Assembly (NCBI GenBank): GCA_006503475.1
Contig: RSEH01000336.1
Span: forward strand, 1-43,656
DNA from: Stentor roeselii
Taxonomy: Eukaryota > Ciliophora > Heterotrichea > Heterotrichida > Stentoridae
Length of the DNA stretch: 43,656 nt
Reading direction: 5' to 3'
Below the pieces are notes generated by a model that saw only the letters and a program-made list of their open reading frames with translations, was not told where the DNA came from and ran no database searches. This document shows positions 18,187 to 26,176 of the stretch, piece by piece. Each line of letters begins with the position of its first letter. Position 1 is the first letter of the stretch. A program made the translations under genes and the position numbers.

Positions 18187-18199
18187 TATTTAAAAGTAA

Positions 18200-18496
18200 T
18201 TAAAACTCTTTTAAGATCTCGAATCGACTTTCTAAGTACTTAATCCCCGATTGAACATCCTGAAAAATCAAGTCAATTTCCCTACACTGATAACTAACAT
18301 CAAAAGGTTCACAAAACGGTCTAATAACCTCCAAATAATTTTCAATCTTCTTAAAACTCTCATCAACTTTCTCTAAAACCACATTCCCTTCCACTTCCTG
18401 ATCTTTAAGCATTTTCACACAATTCTCATCATCCAGCATTTCCCCCAACTTATCCAAAAGCGAGTCAGCAAGAACATCAGCGACTTTTTTTTCCAT
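18200..18496 (-). CDS. Small acidic helical protein, unknown
   Basis: This 98-aa frame lies between the kinase stop (25 nt upstream) and the UTP25-like start (13 nt downstream), all on the minus strand. The protein is acidic and predicted fully helical, with amphipathic stretches (ADVLADSLLDKLGEML, ESFKKIENYLEVI). The size and pattern recall small helical-bundle subunits of larger complexes, but no family is recognised. Its ATG follows atattttta, similar to other starts here. Coding potential is supported by position, clean boundaries and amphipathicity only. Confidence 0.6.
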   Translation of the reverse strand: MEKKVADVLADSLLDKLGEMLDDENCVKMLKDQEVEGNVVLEKVDESFKKIENYLEVIRPFCEPFDVSYQCREIDLIFQDVQSGIKYLESRFEILKEF

Positions 18497-18521
18497 TAAA
18501 ATATCTACAATAACCCAAAGC

Positions 18522-19925
18522 TTACATATTAGCTAAATACTGAGAAATCTCTTCAAAGCCGGGCCTTTCCCCAGGATTGGGTCTTCGGCACATGTCAATT
18601 AAACTGACGAGTTTCCTCGGCGCTACAACAGGGTTGTCCAACCTCAAGTCTCCCCTCAAAACTCTATCCCTGATATCCCCAGGTTCAAGAGCATCAAAAG
18701 GCACCTGTCGTGTCAAGACTTCCCAAACAACAGTCCCAAAAGCAAAAACATCGACTTTTTCGTCGTAGCTCTGCTTTTTAAACAACTCCGGAGCCATATA
18801 AGCCGGAGTCCCTGAGAACTGCATGGAGCCCTTGTTGAGGTCAGCTTTAAACCGGGCTAGTCCAAAGTCGCAGATTTTTATTGACTGGCCTTCTGACAGC
18901 AGGACGTTCATTGTCTTCAGGTCGCGATGGACCACGCCGGAGTTGTGGTAAAATAAAAAGACTGAAGAAATTTGGATGATTATTGAAACCTTTCGGTCTA
19001 TTGAAATCTCTTCTCGTGACCTGTGAAGGTAATCGAAAAGTGTCCCGTTTGGCACGAATTCACTTATCATTGTGAAATGAGGAGGCTTGAATGAAGCTGC
19101 CATTAAAAGGACTGTGTTTGGATGTCGCAGGTAGTTCAACATTTGGATCTCGTTTTCGAATTCGGCTCGAAGGTCGGCTGTTATAACCGGGTCTACTATC
19201 ACTTTTGCTGCCACTCTTGCACCTTTCCATTGGGCTTTGTGAACCACGCTGAAACCACCTTGGCTTATTATTTCTCCCAGGGTTACTTCTGTGTAGTCCA
19301 CTTGTGTCACACCTGAAAGATTTCCTCGCAGATCTGAACGCTCGCTTCGCTCGACACGTTCTAACTTTTCAACCCGGTCGAAGGAGTTTGTTGAGGCAAA
19401 ACCTTGGTAATTTACTCCTGAGCTTAGACCTACTCCTAAGTGCCCTGAGACTGATGGACCTGGGAAGGCTGAAAAGTTGGAAAAGACTGAAGGCTTTTCT
19501 TTACGTTCTTCTTCTCTTCTTGATCGGAGGAGAAGTGAACTTGTTCCTGGTCGTTGTAGAGAACTCGCATTTTGTGGCTTGGATCCAGGGAAAAGCGCAG
19601 CAAGAGCACTTTTGAGAGTAGGTCCAGAAACATTTCCAAAGTTAATAGGATTTCCAGTCAAATTTAATGTCTGAAGCGGTAGCATCATAACAGACATAGG
19701 AAGGGCTGTTATTTCATTGAAAGAAAGGTCAAGATTGGTGAGGTTTTCAAGGTCATTAATGTTATCAGGGACCGCAACAATCATATTGTGGCTCAAGTTT
19801 ACATTCTCCAGCGAGGTCATTTTTAGCAGGTCTTGGGGAATGCTTGTCAAGCTTCTGTTGCTCAGGTCAATGTTTTTGCTGTTCACTCTCCGGGCTCGTC
19901 TTATTAGCAGAGAGACTTCGTCCAT
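18522..19925 (-). CDS. Leucine-rich-repeat protein kinase, TKL (Raf/CTR1-like) group
   Basis: This 467-aa protein has about four leucine-rich repeats at residues 16-95 (LSNRSLTSIPQDL, LSHNMIVAVPDNI, LSFNEITALPMSV). A Ser-rich linker (110-205) follows, containing an EKLERVERSERSDL charged patch. The kinase domain spans about 213-465. All catalytic elements are present: glycine loop SQGGFSVV (221-228), K241 in VAAK, E259, HRDLKTMN (333-340), DFG (353-355) and APE (378-380). The HRDLKTMN and GTPAYMAPEL motifs are tyrosine-kinase-like (TKL). It is predicted to be an active cytosolic Ser/Thr kinase. The linker suggests phospho-regulation. The ATG (in ATAAATG) is only 8 nt after the arginase stop. 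Confidence 0.93.
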   Translation of the reverse strand: MDEVSLLIRRARRVNSKNIDLSNRSLTSIPQDLLKMTSLENVNLSHNMIVAVPDNINDLENLTNLDLSFNEITALPMSVMMLPLQTLNLTGNPINFGNVSGPTLKSALAALFPGSKPQNASSLQRPGTSSLLLRSRREEERKEKPSVFSNFSAFPGPSVSGHLGVGLSSGVNYQGFASTNSFDRVEKLERVERSERSDLRGNLSGVTQVDYTEVTLGEIISQGGFSVVHKAQWKGARVAAKVIVDPVITADLRAEFENEIQMLNYLRHPNTVLLMAASFKPPHFTMISEFVPNGTLFDYLHRSREEISIDRKVSIIIQISSVFLFYHNSGVVHRDLKTMNVLLSEGQSIKICDFGLARFKADLNKGSMQFSGTPAYMAPELFKKQSYDEKVDVFAFGTVVWEVLTRQVPFDALEPGDIRDRVLRGDLRLDNPVVAPRKLVSLIDMCRRPNPGERPGFEEISQYLANM

Positions 19926-19933
19926 TTATGAAA

Positions 19934-20830
19934 TTAATGAAAAGTCTGCTTAAGTAGTTCTTTAACATTCATTAAAGTAATATCTCTCTCTATTTCAAGG
20001 TTTACCTCTACTAGGTCCATCGACACGAACCTACTGTCAAGCCTACGAAGATAGGAAATTATTACTGAGTAGTCTTCAAATGAAAGACCGTCTGGTACCG
20101 CTGTGCCTGTCCCAGGAAACAACCTAGGGTCAAACCCATCAACATCAAGGCTGAGATGAACCATCCTATTATTTTTCGGATCAACATGTTCCAAAACCTC
20201 TTCCATAACCTGGCGAATTCCAATCCTCCTGACCTGATTCATAGTAAAATAAAGCAGTTTAGAGCTATCCATAAGTACTTTCTCCTCCGGGTCCAAATCA
20301 CGAATCCCAATCATAGCGACTCGACCGACATCTAAAGTTTTCTGCCCCCAATCAAAGAACCTTTTTTCCCTAAACAATCCCAAAGCATGTGCAAGAGGCA
20401 TTCCATGATAATTTCCAGAAGGACTAGTAATAGGAGTATTAAAGTCACCATGTGCATCAATCCAAATAACACTTAAATTTTCATTATGGACTTTGTTCAA
20501 AGCTGTTAACGTCGAACTTCCAATTGAATGATCGCCGCCAATATTGAGGAAAAAGTCTTGAGTCTTTGCATGCCGCAAAATTGCTTCGTAGATCCACCTG
20601 TTGACTTTCGCAACTTCAGGAAGGTTTCGGATCGGCGCTTGACGGAGTTTTTCTATTCGATATGCTGGCTGGTTCAGGATGTCCACCCACTCTGAACGGG
20701 TTGGGTGGATCAACTTGTCGATTTTGTCGATTTTTAATACGGCTGGGGTGTGCTCGACTCCTTTCTTTGGTTGACCGATTGAAACTGCATTTCCAAGGAT
20801 TTTTATACTTTTGGATGAAAAACTGGACAT
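19934..20830 (-). CDS. Arginase
   Basis: This 298-aa ureohydrolase should convert arginine to ornithine and urea. The two-manganese site is complete: H101 in GGDHS, D125, H127 and D129 in DAHGD, and D229 and D231 in SLDVDGFDP. FNTPITSPSGNYHG (130-143) matches the arginase substrate loop (animal DINTPLTTxSGNLHG) rather than agmatinase. DLVEVN (272-277) provides the usual C-terminal Glu. Length is slightly below animal arginase I (322 aa). There is no obvious mitochondrial presequence, so a cytosolic enzyme is likely. Ornithine feeds polyamines or proline. It is the first of five tandem minus genes. The start sits in GTATAAATG. Confidence 0.95.
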   Translation of the reverse strand: MSSFSSKSIKILGNAVSIGQPKKGVEHTPAVLKIDKIDKLIHPTRSEWVDILNQPAYRIEKLRQAPIRNLPEVAKVNRWIYEAILRHAKTQDFFLNIGGDHSIGSSTLTALNKVHNENLSVIWIDAHGDFNTPITSPSGNYHGMPLAHALGLFREKRFFDWGQKTLDVGRVAMIGIRDLDPEEKVLMDSSKLLYFTMNQVRRIGIRQVMEEVLEHVDPKNNRMVHLSLDVDGFDPRLFPGTGTAVPDGLSFEDYSVIISYLRRLDSRFVSMDLVEVNLEIERDITLMNVKELLKQTFH

Positions 20831-21179
20831 TTATACGTCATTAGAGATTTCAGTAAGGGTAAGTAATGGAGATTTTTTTGGGGATTTTTTAAGGTTTTTT
20901 TGAAGAGGTTTTGGAATAAGAAGGGATTTTTAAGGGTTTTTTTATTTGGGTTTGAGGAGATTGGTGGTTAAAGAAAGTGGCTTTGTGAATGAATTGTTAG
21001 GATTATTTGAAAAATACAATTTTAATGTTTTAGATTTGATGTTAATTATACTAAAATCCTCTAATATACCACATATTAACATTTATTCTAAAAATTTAAA
21101 AACTTCATATAACAAATTTACCTTTCCTCATACCCAAAATCTTCAAACCTCTCAGACCTCTCCCATATAAATCAATTCA
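20831..21179. promoter_or_regulatory. Divergent intergenic region, 349 bp
   Basis: It lies between arginase (-) and the dynein light chain (+). The left part (20840-20980) is G-rich and almost C-free on the + strand. The right part (21040-21179) is C-rich and almost G-free, with runs such as cctctcagacctctccc. The skew therefore inverts in the middle. A 74-codon open frame at 20946-21170 falls across this switch and has no protein-like features. Confidence 0.5.
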
Positions 21180-21539
21180 ATGGAAAAGTCAATTTCAAAA
21201 TTCGAGCCAAAAACGGATGAAAAGTTCAACCCATCCTCAGTAAAGAAAATAATCGACGACGTCCTAAACGAGAAGCTCTCCGGAGTGACCTACGACGACA
21301 AGCTAGCAACAGCTCTAGCACTAGAAATCAGCAACATGGTGAAGTTAAAATGCAAGACCTTAAAAATGCCTCGATACAAAATAATCGTTCAAACATTCAT
21401 CGGAGAGAACCTAAACCAAGGCCTTCGAGTGGCTTCCAAGAGTTTATGGAACCCGAAATTTGACAACTACTCGTCAAGTTCCTTCATAAACCAAAACATT
21501 TTTTCAGTGGTCATGGTCTACGGCTCTTACTACGAGTAA
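21180..21539 (+). CDS. Tctex-type dynein light chain (DYNLT/TCTEX1D family)
   Basis: This 119-aa protein is a full-length Tctex1 domain, a homodimeric light chain binding dynein intermediate chains in axonemal or cytoplasmic dynein. The pattern is PSSVKKIIDDVLNEKLSGVTYDD (19-41), ISNMVKLKCKTLKMPRYKIIVQTFIGE (50-76), and a C-terminal beta edge ending FSVVMVYGSYYE. The closing FxVxxVYGxYYE resembles the TCTEX1D2 (DYNLT2B) branch used by inner arms and IFT dynein, but subtype is uncertain. The ATG at 21180 gives a normal length. It stops at TAA, 43 nt before the next + gene. Confidence 0.92.
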   Translation: MEKSISKFEPKTDEKFNPSSVKKIIDDVLNEKLSGVTYDDKLATALALEISNMVKLKCKTLKMPRYKIIVQTFIGENLNQGLRVASKSLWNPKFDNYSSSSFINQNIFSVVMVYGSYYE

Positions 21540-21582
21540 TGATTTTCTAATAACTTCCTCTAAATAGACAATAACACGAACT

Positions 21583-22437
21583 ATGGAAAAATCAAGTCAA
21601 GTCAATGTTTTTAACTCCAAGTCCTACTCGAAAAGACACAAAAACTCCTACATCAGAAAAACAGGTAAAGTCAATGAAAAGCTTTTCCAAAGTCCTGCAA
21701 GTCATTCAAAAGTCCCGTCGATTCTAAAGAGCCACTTGCAAGACGAGCATAAATCAAGTCAGACCCCAGACTTCGACATTTCATATGAAAACCCTTTAAA
21801 AATCAACTCTTTGAACAGCTCTTTAGAATCAGATTCAAGCCAACGAATTTCCTCTCCTCAGCTTCAACAAATCTTAAAAAACTACTCAAAAAATGAAGGA
21901 AAAGTTCAAGTAAAAACAGTTCTCACCAAGCAAAACCTTGAAAACCTTCAAAAAATTCCTCAAAGTGTGACCCCATCGCCTTACTTCAATGAAAACCCGG
22001 AAAAAAAAAAGCCTCCGAGTATTCAACTGCTGAAATTCGGGTCATACAAGAAGAACAAAGCCCAAAAGGACTTTTTTTTCAAAAACACTGACGATTCTAC
22101 TATTTTGACGAAACAAATCGAACATTACGAGAAAATCATCCAGAAGCAAAGCGAAGAACTTTCAAAAATGAAGTTAAACTCGAAAAAATCTGCCGAAAGC
22201 AGGTCGAAAAGTATCTCGCCGAGTTATGCAAAGTTTAAACAAAGCCCGCAATATGCGAATTTCTGGAATTTGAAGGAAAGTCAGTTCATGGAACCGAAGC
22301 ACTTGCATGAAATGGAAGGATTTAAAAACCTTTGGATTTGTAATATTGAGTCTAAGATTATTAACCCTCAAGTTGGCCCGAGTAAGGTGAAGAAAATACC
22401 TTCGAGTATTATAAATCGTTATAAGTACCTGAAGTGA
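21583..22437 (+). CDS. Basic, low-complexity protein of unknown function
   Basis: This 284-aa protein is rich in Ser, Lys and Asn and is probably mostly disordered. A short coiled-coil candidate is near 170-200 (TKQIEHYEKIIQKQSEELSKMK), and a more ordered C-terminal tail ends IPSSIINRYKYLK. No domain is recognised. It lies 43 nt after the dynein light chain gene and 28 nt before the next gene, all on +. The stop is TGA, one of the two TGA stops that argue for a standard code. Confidence 0.68.
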   Translation: MEKSSQVNVFNSKSYSKRHKNSYIRKTGKVNEKLFQSPASHSKVPSILKSHLQDEHKSSQTPDFDISYENPLKINSLNSSLESDSSQRISSPQLQQILKNYSKNEGKVQVKTVLTKQNLENLQKIPQSVTPSPYFNENPEKKKPPSIQLLKFGSYKKNKAQKDFFFKNTDDSTILTKQIEHYEKIIQKQSEELSKMKLNSKKSAESRSKSISPSYAKFKQSPQYANFWNLKESQFMEPKHLHEMEGFKNLWICNIESKIINPQVGPSKVKKIPSSIINRYKYLK

Positions 22438-22465
22438 ATGAAGAGAATTCTTATTTTAAATAAAA

Positions 22466-23329
22466 ATGAAACTCCGCCTTTTGAAAACTGAGGCTTCTTG
22501 GATTCATAGTAGAGTTGGGTGCTATGTTTCTTTGGATAATCAACTGTTGGAAGTTATCACTCCGCTTAATTGTCCTCATGAGTCACCTACTTTAGACATC
22601 CCGCCAGAAGGTACGCTTAGATTGATTTTTAAAGATATGGGAAGGAGTGAAGGGTACTTAGGAAGCATCTCTTTTGCACTTAATTCATTCAACAAAGCTG
22701 TGACTCTTTGGCTGCCTCTTTACTCAAATCCAAATAGCGACTTGTATTCTGGCTCCGAAGCATTAGAAACTCGAGTCCTTGTCCAGTTTATCACAAGCGA
22801 CACCCTAACACCCTGCGACGACGAGCTTTTTCACAGTTTTAGCGAGATTCCAAACGAAAACGACTCAGAAATCGTTGTGGCTTCTGAAATTTTACCACCT
22901 GGTGATGAAATCATTGAGTTTTGCAAGACTTCCACATTTAAACTACAGAAAAATCCAGGTTTTATTGAAAAACTTGCTCTTCAACTGAGAAAATATATGA
23001 TTCTTTATAGTGAAAATCGAAATATTGGCTTGATGTACAAAGAAAAATGCATGGAACTTGAAGGAAAACTTGCGATTTATGAAGGGAAAGTAAAAGAACT
23101 TACTGAAAATAATGAAAGTCTTCGAAATGAAATGAGTGAACTTGAATATGAGTTGATGGAAAAAATCAATTTGCAGGAAACTAGTATTTTAGAACTACAG
23201 CAAGCTTTACTTAACTCGAATATTTCGCTGAGAAGGGTGCAACATGAGAACTTTTATGATAAGGAAAGGTTGAAATGTGCAACTATTATAGGAAAGGAAA
23301 ACGTGAAAAGGTGCTCAAAGTTAAATTAA
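22466..23329 (+). CDS. C2-like plus coiled-coil protein, unknown
   Basis: This 287-aa protein has a beta-rich N-terminal part (about 1-112). Its pattern (VGCYVSLDNQLLEV, PPEGTLRLIFKDMG, LGSISFALNSF, LETRVLVQFI) fits a C2-type sandwich, though the calcium-binding Asp cluster is not evident. Residues 112-165 are acidic linker. A coiled coil follows at about 170-270 (MYKEKCMELEGKLAIYEGKVKELTENNESL). C2-coiled-coil proteins are common at basal bodies and the transition zone, but I have no specific match. The C2 call is from pattern only. Confidence 0.68.
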   Translation: MKLRLLKTEASWIHSRVGCYVSLDNQLLEVITPLNCPHESPTLDIPPEGTLRLIFKDMGRSEGYLGSISFALNSFNKAVTLWLPLYSNPNSDLYSGSEALETRVLVQFITSDTLTPCDDELFHSFSEIPNENDSEIVVASEILPPGDEIIEFCKTSTFKLQKNPGFIEKLALQLRKYMILYSENRNIGLMYKEKCMELEGKLAIYEGKVKELTENNESLRNEMSELEYELMEKINLQETSILELQQALLNSNISLRRVQHENFYDKERLKCATIIGKENVKRCSKLN

Positions 23330-23750
23330 TAATATCAACGGTTTTCAGAATTTAAACTTGGTAGAAGATTTTAAATGATTGTTTTTCTTTTAGAGTTTTA
23401 TATCATTATAATAGCATCTAGGCTTTAATATAAAACAATAGTTTAAAGCTTCTGATCTCTCTTCTCTAAATTCACTCTTATTTTAAGAGTTTAGGATTTT
23501 TAATCAGTTTGTATACTTTTCTGCAAGAGTTGAAAACCTGAAGATTTACCAAAATTTAAAAACTTAAAAACATAAGAAATCTTGAATCATGATTAAAACT
23601 TTTTTATTCACTGCCTGGGTCAACAACACCTTGCTTAAACATCTCCTCAACCAATACCCCACTCTAACCCTTCAAATCTTTGAACCCCCCAAGTGAAAAA
23701 TAAAAACTCTTAAATTTTCACTCAAAATCATATAAAATAACCATTAATCC
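23330..23750. other. Convergent intergenic region, 421 bp, no gene called
   Basis: It separates the 3' ends of two convergent genes. The right half is strongly C-rich on + (G-rich on the coding strand of the minus gene), as in other 3' flanks. A 35-codon ATG-to-TGA frame at 23589-23696 lies in this skewed part. I did not call it. Confidence 0.5.
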
Positions 23751-24434
23751 TTAAATCCTGTCCTCACTCAACATTCCCTTCTTCCTCAAATCTTTCGCCT
23801 TGACAACAAGATTCTTAATCCACAAGCTTTTAACCTTCAGTCCAGATTTTTCCAAAAATTCATTTTTTTTCGCCTTGACTTTCAAATTCACGACTTTTCC
23901 TTCAAAGTGACTAGAAACTTCAGTGATCTGAATGCGGAAGTAAGCGATATGAGCGATTTCCATAACAAAAAAACTGAGGCTGTGTAAAAAATTTCCTCTT
24001 AAAATTTCATTTCCGCTCATATTTCGGGTTATCAGCCCCCCAGTCTTATTAAAGACCATCACTTCCAAGTCTAATTTTTCAATCATCGGCATCTTGGCCT
24101 CTGTAAGTGACTTCAACGCGACTTTCATGTTAAAATATCTTGACTTGCAAATCGGGTCGATCAGAGGCTTCATTAAAACAAGTTCGAAGGCCTTAGTCGA
24201 TGGAATCGTGAGAAACTTTGAAGGACTTTCAAGACTTTGAAGTCTTTTTGAGTTTTTTTGAATTTTTGATTCGACTTTTTCAATTGTTTCTACTTTTGAA
24301 GTTGAAATGTTGTTGATCGATTTGAAAGTTGTCTTGAAGACCGTTTTCATTATTTCGATCTCAACTTGCATTGCTTTGGAATCTTCTTCTAATTGAGGAG
24401 GCGTTGGCAATAAAGGTTCTTGGAATGAAAACAT
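23751..24434 (-). CDS. Unknown protein with helical N-terminus and beta-rich C-terminus
   Basis: This 227-aa protein is not recognised. Residues 20-75 are helical and polar. Residues 80-200 alternate hydrophobic and charged residues as in a beta sandwich (AFELVLMKPLIDP, KLDLEVMVFNKTGG, FFVMEIAHIAYFRIQITEV, GKVVNLKVKAKK), then a basic helical tail. It could be a small C2- or PapD-like fold, but this is only a pattern impression. The ATG lies in TATAATG. No intron. Confidence 0.65.
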   Translation of the reverse strand: MFSFQEPLLPTPPQLEEDSKAMQVEIEIMKTVFKTTFKSINNISTSKVETIEKVESKIQKNSKRLQSLESPSKFLTIPSTKAFELVLMKPLIDPICKSRYFNMKVALKSLTEAKMPMIEKLDLEVMVFNKTGGLITRNMSGNEILRGNFLHSLSFFVMEIAHIAYFRIQITEVSSHFEGKVVNLKVKAKKNEFLEKSGLKVKSLWIKNLVVKAKDLRKKGMLSEDRI

Positions 24435-24790
24435 TATAAACTTAATTTACGGACTTCGAACAAAAGTAAGATATCCGGAAAAGTCGTTTTTTTTCCAGGA
24501 AAACTGAAAATACTGGCTCAAATAGTTGACCGGAGATGGTTTTTCAGTATTTTCATGGATTTTCGATTAATGGAAGACTTTTGATGATTTTCATAGATAA
24601 AGAATGGAATTTGATAAAAATGGATGATTCACAAGTTCTCAATATTAATCATTGAAAGCAGTAAAAATCTTTAAAAATTCCTAATAAACTTAAAAATTAT
24701 AAAGAAATGTTTGATTTAGGAAGATTAAGGACTAATTCAAAGAACTTCTCATTAATCACTACTGAATAAACAGTCTCGTATATCATTTTC
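24435..24790. promoter_or_regulatory. Divergent intergenic region with an inverted repeat
   Basis: These 356 bp separate two divergent starts. An 11-bp perfect inverted repeat, tgaaaatactg at 24505-24515 and cagtattttca at 24545-24555, could form a hairpin with a 29-nt loop or be a two-site binding element. Otherwise only AT-rich DNA is seen. Confidence 0.45.
24505..24555. repeat. 11-bp inverted repeat
   Basis: The arms tgaaaatactg (24505-24515) and cagtattttca (24545-24555) are exact reverse complements. The site lies about 70 nt from the ATG of the minus gene at 24434. Function unknown. Confidence 0.5.
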
Positions 24791-25444
24791 ATGTCATTCA
24801 GTGAAAGTTACTATTCTCTTGAAAGTCTCATCTTTCAAAGCATCTGCAGCATTTGCCAGACGCGGAATCCAGACTTCTTCAAAAGTCCGACTGAGTTTTT
24901 TCACCTTACCTGTTACCTGAACATCTACAAAGACCCTCAGCGCACTTCTTCATACATTCCATCGTCTTTCAGAAAGCCAGACTTCTTCTGCTCGACATGC
25001 AAGACAGAGAAAGACATTTATTCTTGTCAAGACTGTAGAAAGATCTTTTGTATTATTTGCGCGTTTTCAAAACCAACCCGCATCTGTTGCCCGGCTTTTC
25101 AGGATCTTTTGAGCAAGACCTTGAAAAAATGCGAAGGTTGTGAATATTTGAAAACAGTTCAGAACTTTTGTCTGTCAAACAAATGCGAGGCTCATGATTT
25201 TCTGTGTCAAAAATGCTTTGATTTGGGACAGGCGAGCCTTTCTTGTGTGTTTGGATGTGAAATGGTTAAGTCGTGTGAGACTTTGGTAAGTTGTGTTGTT
25301 TGTGGAAGTCTTAGAATGAGGTATCAAGGAGAAGTGTCGTGTTTGGACGGATGTGAGGTCTGCGAGATATGCTTTTATGAGAGTTATGTGAATAACCTTG
25401 ACGACTGCCCAGGATGTCACAAGCCCTTACTAATAAAAAACTAG
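24791..25444 (+). CDS. Cysteine-rich multi-zinc-finger protein (B-box/RING-like modules)
   Basis: This 217-aa protein has about thirty cysteines, mostly in CxxC pairs. CSICQTRN with a following FFHLTCYLN opens the protein. CSTCKTEKDIYSCQDCRKIFCIIC (about 60-83) has B-box-like spacing. CEGCEYL, CLSNKCEAHDFLCQKC and CVVCGSL continue through the middle. The end, CEVCEICFYESYVNNLDDCPGCHKPL, looks like the second half of a RING or RBR module. It probably binds several zinc ions and may be a ubiquitin ligase or an adaptor. It could not be assigned to a named family. It ends in TAG, 10 nt before the stop of the convergent minus gene. Confidence 0.75.
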   Translation: MSFSESYYSLESLIFQSICSICQTRNPDFFKSPTEFFHLTCYLNIYKDPQRTSSYIPSSFRKPDFFCSTCKTEKDIYSCQDCRKIFCIICAFSKPTRICCPAFQDLLSKTLKKCEGCEYLKTVQNFCLSNKCEAHDFLCQKCFDLGQASLSCVFGCEMVKSCETLVSCVVCGSLRMRYQGEVSCLDGCEVCEICFYESYVNNLDDCPGCHKPLLIKN

Positions 25445-25454
25445 TTACATTACA

Positions 25455-26168
25455 CTAGGAATTGCTTAAGTCCGTATTGCTAATGGCATCACATGTCAAT
25501 TTAGGGCTATCTCTGATAGTCTTTGCCTTATTAGGGTATCTCGGCTTAATATAAATATAGTCCGATGCATGGGTGTCTTGTGTCACCGGAATTTCCTTAT
25601 AAAACGTCAAGTTCTCTACTTTTTTCTTCGGAGTCTTCTTACGAGGGGTCTTAATTGTGTAGTTCGTCACTCTTAATATATCAGGTGAAACTCTTCCATA
25701 ATCTTCACTCTGATATCTTTGTTTACTCACTTTCGTTATTCCGTTAGGAAATTGCGACTTTGCCTTCGACTGTCGAATTATTCGAGGAGTTGGTTGAGAT
25801 TCTCTTGATATCATCATCTCAGTTTTGTTGATAATTTCCTTTAATTTCTGAGATTCTCTATCAAAACTCCGGGTTTTCATCTTTTGTTGAGGCTTTCTTG
25901 ATAGCAAAATGTCAGTTTTCAGCTTTGCTAGGACCTGATGATAAGAAAAAGTGGGTTCCATGTATCTTAAAGTTCGATTGTGAATGTAGCTTTCTCGGAA
26001 TTTTATTGTTTTGTTCATTAGTAAGTTTTCTTCGCAGTCGTGTGCACGTCCGTAAGTTTCAATGTAAGGGAAGAGCTTTAAGGGTTTTTTTGATGAGGAT
26101 TCAGGAGACTTGGACTGTATTTGTTGAATAAGTTGAGGAATGTCAAGTTTTAAATTAGAAGAGATCAT
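25455..26168 (-). CDS. Basic protein of unknown function
   Basis: This 237-aa protein is polar and basic, with no recognised domain. It has short conserved-looking blocks (LKLFPYIETYGRAHDCEENLL, IKFRESYIHNRTLRYMEPTFSYHQVLAKLKTDILL at about 31-90). A Lys/Arg-rich tail follows (IKTPRKKTPKKK, about 174-186). The pattern of Tyr/Pro motifs in disordered sequence resembles microtubule-associated ciliary proteins, which is inference. Its ATG at 26168 is 8 nt after the TAA of the MAT1-like gene on the same strand. Confidence 0.65.
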   Translation of the reverse strand: MISSNLKLDIPQLIQQIQSKSPESSSKKPLKLFPYIETYGRAHDCEENLLMNKTIKFRESYIHNRTLRYMEPTFSYHQVLAKLKTDILLSRKPQQKMKTRSFDRESQKLKEIINKTEMMISRESQPTPRIIRQSKAKSQFPNGITKVSKQRYQSEDYGRVSPDILRVTNYTIKTPRKKTPKKKVENLTFYKEIPVTQDTHASDYIYIKPRYPNKAKTIRDSPKLTCDAISNTDLSNS

Positions 26169-26176
26169 ATTTAATA

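Noticed and set aside
20946-21170. 74-codon open frame between arginase and dynein light chain
   Set aside because: It does not begin with ATG, crosses the skew switch, and has AT-driven residues without domain signals; it occupies the divergent promoter.
22801-22814. caccctaacaccct resembles nearly two units of a heterotrich-type CCCTAACA telomere repeat
   Set aside because: It lies inside the coding frame of the C2-like gene (encoding TLTPC), is under two units long, and has no neighbouring repeats.
23589-23696. 35-codon ATG-to-TGA frame in a convergent spacer
   Set aside because: It falls in the C-rich skewed 3' flank of the minus gene, which lowers stop frequency by composition; no family resemblance.
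24505-24555. Transposon or internal-eliminated-sequence ends
   Set aside because: Arms are only 11 bp, no flanking target duplication or TA boundary pattern, and no transposase nearby.
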